Assembly (NCBI GenBank): GCA_016208015.1 | Contig: JACQYW010000008.1 | Span: forward strand, 124,001 to 188,000 | Length of the DNA: 64,000 bases | Direction: 5' to 3' | From: Nitrosomonadales bacterium | GTDB lineage: Bacteria; Pseudomonadota; Gammaproteobacteria; Burkholderiales; Gallionellaceae | Part shown: positions 43,408 to 51,669 of the stretch, piece by piece | Numbering within the stretch: position 1 is the stretch's first letter | How the letters are laid out: each line of letters opens with the position of its first letter | Translations under genes and position numbers: made by a program | Notes under the pieces: generated by a model | Told to the model about the DNA's origin: nothing | Databases searched by the model: none | The model's input: only the letters and a program-made list of their open reading frames with translations

Positions 43408-43620
43408 ATGCGCTACGCCATCGTCGTCGAAAAAGCCGGTAACAACTTTTCCGCCTATGCGCCGGATTTGCCCGGCTGCATCGCTACGGGAAGTACCGTA
43501 AAAGAAGCCGAGAAAGAAATCCAGGCGGCGATCCAATTTCATATCGATGGCCTGCGCGAGGATGGTTTGCTGATCCCCGCGCCTTCAAGCGTGGTTGAGT
43601 ATTTGGATATTGCTGCGTGA
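43408..43620 (+). CDS. hicB: HicB-family antitoxin (orphan)
   Basis: A 70-residue HicB with the partial RNase-H-like fold: MRYAIVVEKAGNNFSAYAPDLPGCIATG, then STVKEAEKEIQAAIQFHIDGLREDG. AAGGAG seven bases upstream gives a good start. It lacks a C-terminal DNA-binding helix, like the short HicB class. Its toxin partner is reduced to a remnant, so it is either inert or protects against a related toxin elsewhere (anti-addiction). Confidence 0.9.
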   Translation: MRYAIVVEKAGNNFSAYAPDLPGCIATGSTVKEAEKEIQAAIQFHIDGLREDGLLIPAPSSVVEYLDIAA

Positions 43621-43684
43621 TTGGTCAGAAACAAATCCGACGCTGACCATTTAATTCAGCATAACTCTAGCAACTCACCCAAAC

Positions 43685-44587
43685 ATGTCTCCACCAGCCA
43701 TTCCTTTCCCTGATGCCCCAGTAAGTGAGTGGGTTGGCATTCGTACAGATTCAGCATCTGGACTATTCGCATACCGGCACCTGCAGGCGATTGGCTTGCT
43801 TGAGTTTCCAGATTTTGGGGGCGGAGATATGACTAGTGAGCAAAGACGAGATGCCCTTTGCGACGCAATCAATTTTCAGAAGCCCTTGGCGGCTCTAGCA
43901 ATCTTTCTTGGCGTAGTAGCACTCGAAGATTTCGTTCGCGACTTCGGCGCACGTATGGCAGACAACACTGACATCTGCAACTTCTTCCCTGCTTTGGTTG
44001 AGCTTCGAGCGCAGCCAATACAGCGCTCCGCAGACCAAGCCTTCAAACGCCTCGACACTGACCCAACTGGTTGCATTGACCCAAAATTGATAAATGATAT
44101 CTTCCGGAAGTCTCTCAATGTCGAACCAATCTCAACCATCGAATATCCTCGGCTTCGTGACCTAGCCCTTATACGGCACACCGTCGCACATCACGCAGCG
44201 ATAATTCGCCCGGTAGACGTACAACGCTTTCAGTACTACATCCTTAGGCCACAGCAAGCCATAAATCCACCAGCCAAATTTGTTCGCGAGACGCTCGCAT
44301 ATTTGTACCAAACCGGCAGAGTGATTGAAGACACAATTAGAAACCGCGTGTTCTCGGTTGTCCTACCATCGCTAGAACCCGAGTGGTGGAACACTCGTCC
44401 TACAAAGCTCATTCAACTCATTGAATTTTTCGATTTCTTTGGATTTATAGAGACAGCAGTTGGCCCGGTTGGATACGTCGAGCCAGGCACACCGCAATAC
44501 GAACGTATGAAGGCAGATGCGGCACACATCAAAGAGAAACTCTTAGCTCGCTGTATACAGGAATTACGGAATAAATTTACTGCTTAG
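43685..44587 (+). CDS. uncharacterised protein with HEPN-like RxxxxH motif
   Basis: A 300-residue protein I cannot assign to a named family. Helical segments are predicted throughout, no membrane segment or signal is seen, and LIRHTVAHHAAI at about 160 has the RxxxxH pattern of HEPN ribonucleases. Codon use is AT-richer than in the neighbours (many TTA, ATA, AGA), which suggests transfer. No Shine-Dalgarno precedes the ATG. It follows two toxin-antitoxin remnants and converges on hynL, so a defence or toxin role is plausible but unproven. A partner MNT-type antitoxin is not present beside it. Confidence 0.6.
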   Translation: MSPPAIPFPDAPVSEWVGIRTDSASGLFAYRHLQAIGLLEFPDFGGGDMTSEQRRDALCDAINFQKPLAALAIFLGVVALEDFVRDFGARMADNTDICNFFPALVELRAQPIQRSADQAFKRLDTDPTGCIDPKLINDIFRKSLNVEPISTIEYPRLRDLALIRHTVAHHAAIIRPVDVQRFQYYILRPQQAINPPAKFVRETLAYLYQTGRVIEDTIRNRVFSVVLPSLEPEWWNTRPTKLIQLIEFFDFFGFIETAVGPVGYVEPGTPQYERMKADAAHIKEKLLARCIQELRNKFTA

Positions 44588-44630
44588 TGCGCTGCCCTTA
44601 CCATTGCCTACGCAAGCGCAAAGACATCGA

Positions 44631-46412
44631 TCACACCACCTTCACCCGCACCAACTCCTCCCCATTCGGATCCGTCACATGCACCGCGCAAGCGATACAC
44701 GGATCGAAGCTGTGGATGGTGCGCAGCACTTCGATAGGCTGTTTGGCATCGTGTAGCTGGTGGCCTTTCAGCGCTGCCTCATACGGCCCCTGGTTGCCCT
44801 GTGCATCGCGCGGACCGGCGTTCCAGGTGCTTGGCACGATGGCCTGGTAGTTGTCGACCTTTCGATCCTTGATGACGATCCAGTGCGAAAGCGCGCCGCG
44901 CGGGGCTTCCATCACGCCGACACCTTGCGCGTGGCTGGGCCACGTTGATGGTTCCCACTTCGTTTCGTTGAAGGTCTTCACGTCGCCCGCCTTGATGTTG
45001 GCGATGAGCTGGTCGTACCAGCCTTGCATCGCGTCGGCGACGATCTTGGTCTCCAGCGTGCGCGCGGCGGTGCGGCCCAGTGTGGAATACAGCGCCTGCA
45101 CCGGCAGGTCGAGTTTCTTCAGGGTCATGCCGACCAGCTCCTTGGTCTGCTCGTGGCCGGAGGCATACAGCATCAGCACGCGCGCCAGCGGGCCGACTTC
45201 GACGGCCTGGCCTTTCCAGCGCGGCGATTTGAGCCAGGAGTATTCCTTGTCCACATCGAGATAGTCGTAGGGAGGTTTGGGGCCGGTGTAATCGAGCTTG
45301 GTCTCGCCCTTGTACGGGTGCAGGCCATGCTCCTTGCCCACCGAGTAGTCGTACCATGCGTGGCTGACGAATTCCTGAATCTCGCCTTCGGCGTTCATGT
45401 CGATGGGATGTATCTTGCTCAGGTCGCGATTCAAAATCACGCCGGAGGGGATCATGTACGAGGACGGATCGGACATGCCTTTGGCCGGGAAGTCGCCGAA
45501 GGTGAGGAAGTTGCCCACGCCCTCGCCCTGCTTCGTCCAGTCCTTGTAGAAGCCCGCGATGGCGAGCGTGTCCGGCACATACACCTGATCGACGAAGCTG
45601 CGCATCTGGTTGATGGCGTTCTGCACGGTTTGCAGGCCGACTACGTTGACCGCCGTGCCGGAATTGCCGCCGTGGAAATGCGGGCCCTTGCCGCGTCCCG
45701 GATGATTCGGGTCGATGCTGATCGCGCACGGCACGCCGCCGACCACAAAGTTGGGGTGCGGGTTCTTGCCGCCGAATACGGCATGAAGTTTCACCACGTC
45801 GCGCTGCCATTCCAATGCATCGAGATAATGCGCCACCGCCATCAGGTTGGCTTCGGGCGGCAGCTTGTAGGCCGGGTGTCCCCAGTAGCCGTTGGCGAAG
45901 ATGCCCAGTTGCCCTGCTTCGACGAAACCTTTGAGCTTGCGCTGCACGTCGCTGAAATAACCGGGCGAGGACTTGGCGTAACCGGACAGACTCTGCGCCA
46001 ACGCGGATGTCGCCTTCGGGTCAGCCTTCAACGCCGACACCACATCCACCCAGTCCAGTGCATGCAGGTGGTAGAAGTGCATCACATGATCGTGAATGTA
46101 TTGCGCGCCTATCATCAGGTTGCGGATGAGTTCGGCGTTGTGCGGGATGTCGATCTTCAGCGCGTTCTCGACCGAACGCACCGAGGCGATGCCGTGCACC
46201 AGCGTGCACACGCCGCAGATGCGCTGCGCCAGCGCCCAGGCCTCGCGCGGATCGCGTCCGCGCATGATGATCTCGATGCCGCGCACCATGGTGCCGGCAG
46301 ACGAGGCGCGGGTGATGCGGCCGGAGGCATCGGTCTCGGCCTCGATGCGCAGGTGGCCTTCGATGCGGGTGACGGGATCGACGACGACTCGGTTCGGGAT
46401 GGGTTGGTTCAT
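44631..46412 (-). CDS. hynL: [NiFe] hydrogenase large subunit, Isp-type group 1
   Basis: A 593-residue catalytic subunit. RVVVDPVTRIEGHLRIE opens the protein; nickel ligands are in RICGVCTLVH (L1) and DPCIACAVH (L2). About 15 residues follow the last His, ending VKVV, fitting the short extension cut by a HupD-type protease. ATG 46412 is preferred over 46418 because GAGGT lies at proper spacing for it. It is last in the hynS-isp1-isp2-orf145-hynL unit and separated from orf145 by palindromes, an unusual split of small and large subunits typical for Isp-type enzymes. Confidence 0.94.
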   Translation of the reverse strand: MNQPIPNRVVVDPVTRIEGHLRIEAETDASGRITRASSAGTMVRGIEIIMRGRDPREAWALAQRICGVCTLVHGIASVRSVENALKIDIPHNAELIRNLMIGAQYIHDHVMHFYHLHALDWVDVVSALKADPKATSALAQSLSGYAKSSPGYFSDVQRKLKGFVEAGQLGIFANGYWGHPAYKLPPEANLMAVAHYLDALEWQRDVVKLHAVFGGKNPHPNFVVGGVPCAISIDPNHPGRGKGPHFHGGNSGTAVNVVGLQTVQNAINQMRSFVDQVYVPDTLAIAGFYKDWTKQGEGVGNFLTFGDFPAKGMSDPSSYMIPSGVILNRDLSKIHPIDMNAEGEIQEFVSHAWYDYSVGKEHGLHPYKGETKLDYTGPKPPYDYLDVDKEYSWLKSPRWKGQAVEVGPLARVLMLYASGHEQTKELVGMTLKKLDLPVQALYSTLGRTAARTLETKIVADAMQGWYDQLIANIKAGDVKTFNETKWEPSTWPSHAQGVGVMEAPRGALSHWIVIKDRKVDNYQAIVPSTWNAGPRDAQGNQGPYEAALKGHQLHDAKQPIEVLRTIHSFDPCIACAVHVTDPNGEELVRVKVV

Positions 46413-46443
46413 GCTCATGACCTCATGTTATTTGTTTCTTCAC

Positions 46444-46541
46444 TCCCTCCCCCTTGCAGGGGGAGGGCTGGGGTGGGGGTAGAAGCGGCAGTGTCCCTCG
46501 ACTCTACCCCCATCCTGACCTTCCCCCTGCAAGGGGGAAGG
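46444..46541. repeat. two facing palindromic repeats between orf145 and hynL
   Basis: Two copies of the CCCCCTGCAAGGGGG family, in inverted orientation to each other (46444-46483 and 46503-46541), with GGGGTGGGGGTAGA and TCTACCCCCATCC arms facing inwards. They occupy most of the 142 bases between orf145 and hynL and may reduce or process the transcript here. Confidence 0.8.
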
Positions 46542-46554
46542 AACGGGTTTGCTC

Positions 46555-46992
46555 TCAATCTTTCATGAATTCAGCCAATATCCGGTATTGCACCGCCGCT
46601 TCGGCATTCTCGGTGCCCTGCCCGGTGGCGATGCTCTCGCTGGTGCGCGCCATGCGCGCATGCATGGCCGCTTCCCACGCCGGACTGGCACTGGGTTTGA
46701 GGCAGGCCAATGCGGCTTCGGCGACAAAATGCCCGGCTTGGCTATGCCAGTCGCATTCCTTGCCACACTGAGTGAAGCTGTCCACGCTGGCTTTTTTGGC
46801 CGAATCGAGCGCGGCGGCGAGTTCGTCTTCGGTGATGTCGGCACGCATGGCGGTGGCGATGGCGTGTTTCACTCTGCTGTCCTTGCACAGTGCCAATACG
46901 CTCTCCGCGAAACGCGCACCGACCTGACGCTGTCCGGCCTTGGGCAGTTTGGCGATGGCTGTCTTGAATTCGCTGTCGTTGGTGATCGTCAT
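46555..46992 (-). CDS. hypothetical protein of the Isp-type hydrogenase operon
   Basis: A 145-residue soluble, helical, alanine-rich protein. Three cysteines are present (ALCKDS, QCGKECDW), with CGKEC a possible metal site, but no known domain is recognised. Its start lies four bases after the isp2 stop and its own stop precedes hynL, so it is transcribed with the hydrogenase. A role as maturation or assembly factor is a guess from position only. Confidence 0.65.
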   Translation of the reverse strand: MTITNDSEFKTAIAKLPKAGQRQVGARFAESVLALCKDSRVKHAIATAMRADITEDELAAALDSAKKASVDSFTQCGKECDWHSQAGHFVAEAALACLKPSASPAWEAAMHARMARTSESIATGQGTENAEAAVQYRILAEFMKD

Positions 46993-46996
46993 GGCG

Positions 46997-48259
46997 TCAT
47001 TCTCCTTCGACCAGATATTCGGCGAGCAACTCGGTCAGGCCCAGCACTTCGACCTTCATGTGGTAATGCTCCATGCCCTCTTCCATCACGATGCGGCAGT
47101 TGGCGCAGGCGGTGATCAGCGTGTGGGCGCCGGTGGTTTCGATCTGCCGCTTCTTGACCTTGAACGCTTCAAGCCGCAATGGTTCTGCGCGCGAGTTGGC
47201 CGAGACGCCGCCTCCGCCGCCGCAACACCAGTTCATCACGCCCGCATCGGGCATCTCGCGAAAATCTTCTGCGACCTCGCCGAGCAGACGGCGCGGTTGC
47301 TCCACCACGCCGCCGCGACGCGCGATCTGGCAGGGGTCGTGATAGGTCAACGGGCGTTTGTCCTTGCCCTTGGTCTTGAGCTTGCCCGCCGCGTGCAGCT
47401 CGTCCAGCACTTCGAGGATGTGCTTCACCTCGAAGCAGAACGGCTTGCCCATCAGGTTGGGGCCTTCCCAGCGGATGGCGGTGAAGGCGTGGCCGCATTC
47501 CGGGCTGATCACGCATTTCACCTTCAGGCGCTCGGCGGCTACCACGATGCGGCTGACGATCTCGCGCGCCAGGTCGGAGGAACCGATCTGGATGCCGCTG
47601 TTGGTCGCCTCGAACGCATCCGGTGCCAGCGTCCAGCTCACCCCGGCCTGTTTGAAGATGCGGCTGATCGCGGAAAGATATTCGGGGAAGTTGATGATCT
47701 CCATCGAGGACATCAGCACCAGATAATCTGCCCCCATCTTGTCGACCGGCACTTCGATGTTGGTCTCGGCCTGCACGTGCTTGATCTGCGCCTGCACCGC
47801 CGGCCACTTGATGCCCATCGGGCTGCCGATGTTGATCGCGCGCGTCGTCGCGCTTTTCATGTCTTCCGGCGCATGACCGGAAGCGGACATGCCTTCGCGC
47901 ATTTTGCGGATCATGTAGGTGATGTCGTTGCCGACCGGGCAGACCATGGAACAGCGGCCGCACATGGTGCAACTGTCGTACACCAGCGGCTCCCACTCGG
48001 TCAGTTCTTCATCGGTCACCGGCCTGGACAGGCCGAGCATCTTGCCCAATTTGCCCAGCAGCGTGTATTCCTGTTTCCACACGCGGCGCAGCGGTTCCAG
48101 TTTGTGGATCGGCGTGTATTTCTCTTCGCCAGTCTCGTTGTAGAACAAGCAGGCTTCGGCACAGAGTCCGCAATGCACGCAGCTGGAGAAGTAGCTGGCG
48201 ATGGGGGTGTCGATCACCTCTTTGAAAGCATTAATGCCTTTGGCTAAGGTTGCACTCAT
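46997..48259 (-). CDS. isp2: hydrogenase iron-sulfur partner Isp2 (HdrD/DsrK-like)
   Basis: A 420-residue cytoplasmic protein. Two ferredoxin-type [4Fe-4S] motifs lie near the N-terminus (SSCVHCGLCAEAC and SCTMCGRCSMVCP), followed by two CCG-type cysteine-rich domains, with ISPECGHA and the later NWCCGGGGG and ITACANCR. The layout matches the HdrD/DsrK proteins called Isp2, which pass electrons between the hydrogenase and a membrane partner. Its ATG overlaps the isp1 stop. The name follows Thiocapsa hynS-isp1-isp2-hynL gene order; the electron acceptor is unknown. Confidence 0.9.
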   Translation of the reverse strand: MSATLAKGINAFKEVIDTPIASYFSSCVHCGLCAEACLFYNETGEEKYTPIHKLEPLRRVWKQEYTLLGKLGKMLGLSRPVTDEELTEWEPLVYDSCTMCGRCSMVCPVGNDITYMIRKMREGMSASGHAPEDMKSATTRAINIGSPMGIKWPAVQAQIKHVQAETNIEVPVDKMGADYLVLMSSMEIINFPEYLSAISRIFKQAGVSWTLAPDAFEATNSGIQIGSSDLAREIVSRIVVAAERLKVKCVISPECGHAFTAIRWEGPNLMGKPFCFEVKHILEVLDELHAAGKLKTKGKDKRPLTYHDPCQIARRGGVVEQPRRLLGEVAEDFREMPDAGVMNWCCGGGGGVSANSRAEPLRLEAFKVKKRQIETTGAHTLITACANCRIVMEEGMEHYHMKVEVLGLTELLAEYLVEGE

Positions 48260-48915
48260 GATGCGACACCTTTTCTTCCGAAAAAGTCGCCGTTGTACCA
48301 GCGCGACACGAACACCGAGAAGGTGTGGAACAGTTTGGTGAACGGCAGCAGCACCAGCAGCAGCTCGACCGAGAAGATGTGCAGCGCCAGCATCAGCGTG
48401 TACTCGACGAACAGGTGGTGATAAGCCATGTAGCCGGTCAGCAACGGAAGGAAGGTCACCGTCCACGCCAGATAGTCGCCGAAGGTGGACAGCATGCGCT
48501 TCACCGGATTGTTGAGCCGGTGCGCGAGCAGTACGATCAATGACACGATCGCCGCCACCACCGAGGCATCGACCAGCGCCGAGGGCAAAGCTCGCCAGCT
48601 CAGACCGCTGATGCTGCGGAAAAACTCGATGTGCGGCGCGAAGAAGAAGATGGCAAGGAACAGGCCGAGGTGGAATGCATAGCCGCCGATGTAGGTCACC
48701 GGATCGCGTTTCAGCATGCCCTGCGGCGGGATGGAGCGCGTGAACATGGTGCGCCAGCCGCTGCCGGGAGAGTCGATACGCGGTCTGGCGAGATCGGGCT
48801 TGCGGCTGAGTCCGAAGATCTCGAAAAGACGCAGCACGGTGCCAGCGACGAAAATGATCAATGCCCAGTTGAGCGCGCTGCCGCGCGCGAAGGTGAGAAG
48901 GTCGAGATGGTTCAT
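48256..48915 (-). CDS. isp1: hydrogenase cytochrome b-type membrane partner Isp1
   Basis: A 219-residue membrane protein with about five hydrophobic segments (near 15-33, 78-95, 112-130, 145-165, 175-195) and membrane-placed histidines (GGYAFHLGLF, YMAYHHLF, LALHIFSVE, KLFHTFS) suitable as heme b ligands. It resembles NarI/DsrM-type cytochromes. It anchors the hydrogenase and links to the quinone pool by inference. The start overlaps the hynS stop (ATGA) and its stop overlaps isp2. Confidence 0.9.
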   Translation of the reverse strand: MNHLDLLTFARGSALNWALIIFVAGTVLRLFEIFGLSRKPDLARPRIDSPGSGWRTMFTRSIPPQGMLKRDPVTYIGGYAFHLGLFLAIFFFAPHIEFFRSISGLSWRALPSALVDASVVAAIVSLIVLLAHRLNNPVKRMLSTFGDYLAWTVTFLPLLTGYMAYHHLFVEYTLMLALHIFSVELLLVLLPFTKLFHTFSVFVSRWYNGDFFGRKGVAS

Positions 48916-50027
48916 TTCTCCTCCCGCGTCAGTTCCTGCACTGTCACTTTGGCGTGCGTCGCTTTGGCCTGCGCCTTGGTCGAGCGGTTGTACCAGGTGA
49001 CGGCCACACCCGCCGCTGCACCGGCTGCGGCCGCCGCACCCAGCATGGAACCTGTCGCCGACACCGGCATCGACAGCGCCTTGTAGAGCGGCCCGGCATC
49101 CCAGAAGTTGGGCTCGGAACAGCCGATGCAACCGTGGCCGGACTCGATGGGGAAGCTGGTGCCTTCGTTCCATTTCGTCGTGGCGCAGGCGTTGTAGGTC
49201 ACCGGGCCCTTGCAGCCTAGCTTGAACAGGCACCAGCCCTTGCGTGCCGCTTCGTCGTCGAAGGTCTCGGCGAACTTGCCCTGGTCGTAGAACGGACGGC
49301 GATAGCAGCGGTCATGGATGGTCTCGCCGTAGAACGATTTGGGGCGGCCCAATGCATCGAGTTCGGGGATGTTGCCGAAGGTCAGGAAATGCGCGAGCAC
49401 ACCGGTCATCACCACCGGGATCGGCGGACAGCCGGGCACGTTGATGATGGGTTTGTCCTTGACGATGTCGCTCACCGAGACCGCACCGGTCGGATTGGGA
49501 TCTGCCTTGGGGATGCCGCCGTAAGTGGCGCAGGTGCCAACCGCGACGATGGCGACTGCACCCTTGGCCGTCTCGACCAACATGTCGTAGTTGCTGATGC
49601 CGGCGATGCAGGAGTAACCGGCATTGCCCATCGGGATGGAACCGTCGACGATGAGCAGATATTTGCCGTCGTTATCCTTCATCGCCTGCTCACGCGCATG
49701 TTCTGCGGCTGCGCCGGAAGCGGCTTGCAGGGTGTGGTGGTAATCGAGGGAGATGAGATCGAAGATCAGTGTTTCGAGCGTCGGCGAATGCGAGCGTGTG
49801 ATGGATTCTGTGCAGCCGGTGCATTCCTGGAACGAGAGCCAGATCACCGATTGTCGTCGTGCCTTGGCGATCGCCTCCGCCATCACGCCGGCCATCGAGG
49901 GCGGCAACGCCAGCATGGCGGTCATGGCAGTACAGAATTTGAGGAATTCGCGGCGGTCGACACCGCGCTGCGCCAGGCCTTCACCCACTGTGCCGGGCAA
50001 GGCATCCATCATCTGTTTTTGCTTCAT
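48912..50027 (-). CDS. hynS: [NiFe] hydrogenase small subunit with Tat signal, Isp-type group 1
   Basis: A 371-residue subunit. The twin-arginine motif DRREFLKFC is at about 24-32, followed by a hydrophobic stretch, so it is exported folded with the large subunit. Cluster ligands are in FQECTGCTES, VGTCATYGG and VPGCPPIP (proximal) and in CLFKLGCKGP, NACATTKWN and HGCIGCSEPNFWD (medial and distal). A C-terminal hydrophobic segment (about 325-345) may anchor it. ATG 50027 is chosen because AGGGAG lies seven bases upstream. H2 oxidation in the periplasm feeding Isp1/Isp2 is expected. Confidence 0.95.
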   Translation of the reverse strand: MKQKQMMDALPGTVGEGLAQRGVDRREFLKFCTAMTAMLALPPSMAGVMAEAIAKARRQSVIWLSFQECTGCTESITRSHSPTLETLIFDLISLDYHHTLQAASGAAAEHAREQAMKDNDGKYLLIVDGSIPMGNAGYSCIAGISNYDMLVETAKGAVAIVAVGTCATYGGIPKADPNPTGAVSVSDIVKDKPIINVPGCPPIPVVMTGVLAHFLTFGNIPELDALGRPKSFYGETIHDRCYRRPFYDQGKFAETFDDEAARKGWCLFKLGCKGPVTYNACATTKWNEGTSFPIESGHGCIGCSEPNFWDAGPLYKALSMPVSATGSMLGAAAAAGAAAGVAVTWYNRSTKAQAKATHAKVTVQELTREEK

Positions 50028-50090
50028 GTTGACTCCCTGTTTTTGAAACAATGGAATGCTCGAACATTCTGCATGGCCGGTTTATCCCGG

Positions 50091-50564
50091 TCAATTTATT
50101 TCACGAAAACCCATGATGATGTCATCGGCTTTCGCACATACCTCGGGTAATGCTGCTGCAACTACAGGCGAAAGTTCTTCGCCCCAATCGATGACCGCGG
50201 GCTGTATGCCGATCAGCGCACGCCGCTGCGGCCAGCGTCCGCTCAGCATCGAGATGGACATCAGGTCGAGCAGCCCCACTTCGTGCACGCTGCTCTTGCG
50301 GCTGGCACCGAGGAAGCGGTCCATCTCGGCACCCTCGAAACTGCGCACCGTTCCGGGCGCCGCCTCCAGTTCTGCTGCATCGATGACCAGCAAGGCATCG
50401 CATTCGGCGATGGGTACTGCCAGGGTGAACGACAAGGTACCGCCGTCGAGAAATTCCATGTCATCACGCTGGCCGTAACGTGTTTCCAGTTCGCGCATGG
50501 CAAAGATGCCGACGCCTTCGTCGATCAGCAGAGTATTGCCGATGCCGAGGACGAGTATCTTCAT
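50091..50564 (-). CDS. hupD: hydrogenase maturation protease (HupD/HyaD family)
   Basis: A 157-residue endopeptidase for the C-terminus of the large subunit. The N-terminal ILVLGIGNTLLIDEGVGIFA contains the Glu/Asp nickel-sensing site, VIDAAELEA the second acidic site, and SVHEVGLLDLM the third metal ligand, His. It overlaps hypC by ATGA and lies about 60 bases before hynS. This gene, next to the group 1 enzyme, is probably specific for HynL, distinct from HoxW. Confidence 0.93.
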   Translation of the reverse strand: MKILVLGIGNTLLIDEGVGIFAMRELETRYGQRDDMEFLDGGTLSFTLAVPIAECDALLVIDAAELEAAPGTVRSFEGAEMDRFLGASRKSSVHEVGLLDLMSISMLSGRWPQRRALIGIQPAVIDWGEELSPVVAAALPEVCAKADDIIMGFREIN

Positions 50565-50833
50565 GATCGTTGTACCGTGATGCCGGGAAAGTAGATGTCG
50601 AGATCAGTCTCGCCGCGCATCGCTGCGGATACGCCATCGAGCGCAAGATCGATCTCCGCGGCCTGTTGCGCGGTCAGTATCTCTCGCGCCTGGCCCAACT
50701 GGGCATACAGCCAGTCACCGGGAGCTACCTTGCCAACCAGCATGGTGTTGAGGCGCTCGCGTCGCCCTCTGCCTTCGCACCAGGCGAAGGCGCCGTCGAT
50801 CTCAATCACTTGCATTGGAATGGCAAGACACAT
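50561..50833 (-). CDS. hypC: HypC/HupF-family hydrogenase chaperone
   Basis: A 90-residue chaperone whose essential N-terminus MCLAIPMQV is intact: the second-position Cys carries the Fe(CN)2CO precursor with HypD. ATG 50833 is therefore chosen over 50842, and AGGA lies eight bases upstream. The C-terminal half is longer than the 75-80 residues of E. coli HypC, closer to HupF. Other hyp genes (A, B, D, E, F) are not in the window, so this copy serves the local enzyme. It starts 53 bases after the trmH-like stop. Confidence 0.92.
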   Translation of the reverse strand: MCLAIPMQVIEIDGAFAWCEGRGRRERLNTMLVGKVAPGDWLYAQLGQAREILTAQQAAEIDLALDGVSAAMRGETDLDIYFPGITVQRS

Positions 50834-50886
50834 GGAATGCATCCTAGCAACAAAACATGATGGGGATATTACTCTTAACGGTGATA

Positions 50887-51669
50887 TCAGCGGCGCTGGC
50901 GTACGGCCTCAAACAGGCATACCGCCGTCGCCGCTGCCGCGTTGAGCGACTCAACCTTGCCGGGCATGGGAATGAGGAAATGCTGCTGTGCTGCATCCAG
51001 CAAGGCGGCAGACAGTCCCGCCCCCTCATTGCCGATGGCAAAGGCGAGTTTGCCACGCAGGTTGCTGTCGTAAAGTGATTTATCGGCCTGCAGCGAAGCG
51101 GCCAGCACCTTGCCGGTGAACTCGGCGGCGACCTTGAGCAGGTCAGCAGATTCGCAGATGCTCAGGACGAAATGTCCACCCATGCCTGCACGCAGCACGC
51201 GCGGCGACCATGCATCGGCACAGCCCTGCGACAAAAACACCGCATCGCATCCTGCCGCTGCCGCCGAGCGCAAAATGGAACCGAGGTTGCCGGGGTCCTG
51301 GATATCTTCCAGCAGCAGCGCAAACTGCGCCTGTGCCGCTGCTACTGGTGCAGGCGGGATATCGACCAGCGCCAGCAGCCCGTTCGGCGTCTTGAGTTCG
51401 GTGAGCTGCGCGAACAGTGCGTCATCGAATTGCGTCTGCGGCACATCGGCGCAGGCATCAAACAAGGCAACGATCTCGGCATCCTGCGATGCCTGCTCGT
51501 TGATGATGAGGTGTTTCGGTTTACTGCCTGTATCAAGGAATGCACGCAGCAAATGTGCGCCGTCGAGCAGTGTCTGCCCTGCTTCGCGGCGCTCGCGTGC
51601 GGATGAGGATAACTTCAGCAGCGACTTGTAGAACGGATTGTCGCGCGAGGAGATGCGCTTGATGGTCAT
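50887..51669 (-). CDS. TrmH/SpoU-family RNA 2'-O-methyltransferase
   Basis: A 260-residue SPOUT methyltransferase. The N-terminal SpoU substrate-binding domain (about 5-90) is followed by the knotted catalytic domain with motif 1 LEDIQDPGNLGSILRSA, motif 2 AIGNEGAGLS and motif 3 IPMPGKVESLNAAAATAV. Target is rRNA or tRNA and cannot be specified. It shares its first base pair region with scpB (stop and start adjoin at 51669) and precedes hypC. Confidence 0.92.
   Translation of the reverse strand: MTIKRISSRDNPFYKSLLKLSSSARERREAGQTLLDGAHLLRAFLDTGSKPKHLIINEQASQDAEIVALFDACADVPQTQFDDALFAQLTELKTPNGLLALVDIPPAPVAAAQAQFALLLEDIQDPGNLGSILRSAAAAGCDAVFLSQGCADAWSPRVLRAGMGGHFVLSICESADLLKVAAEFTGKVLAASLQADKSLYDSNLRGKLAFAIGNEGAGLSAALLDAAQQHFLIPMPGKVESLNAAAATAVCLFEAVRQRR

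Noticed and set aside
43622..43649. TGGTCAG/CTGACCA inverted repeat after hicB as a terminator
   Set aside because: The 14-base loop and short TTTAATT tail make it weak; it could equally be an operator, so it was not listed as a feature.
37384..46541. CCCCCTGCAAGGGGG repeats as a CRISPR array
   Set aside because: Copies are few, individually palindromic and irregularly spaced; there are no regular spacers and no cas genes.
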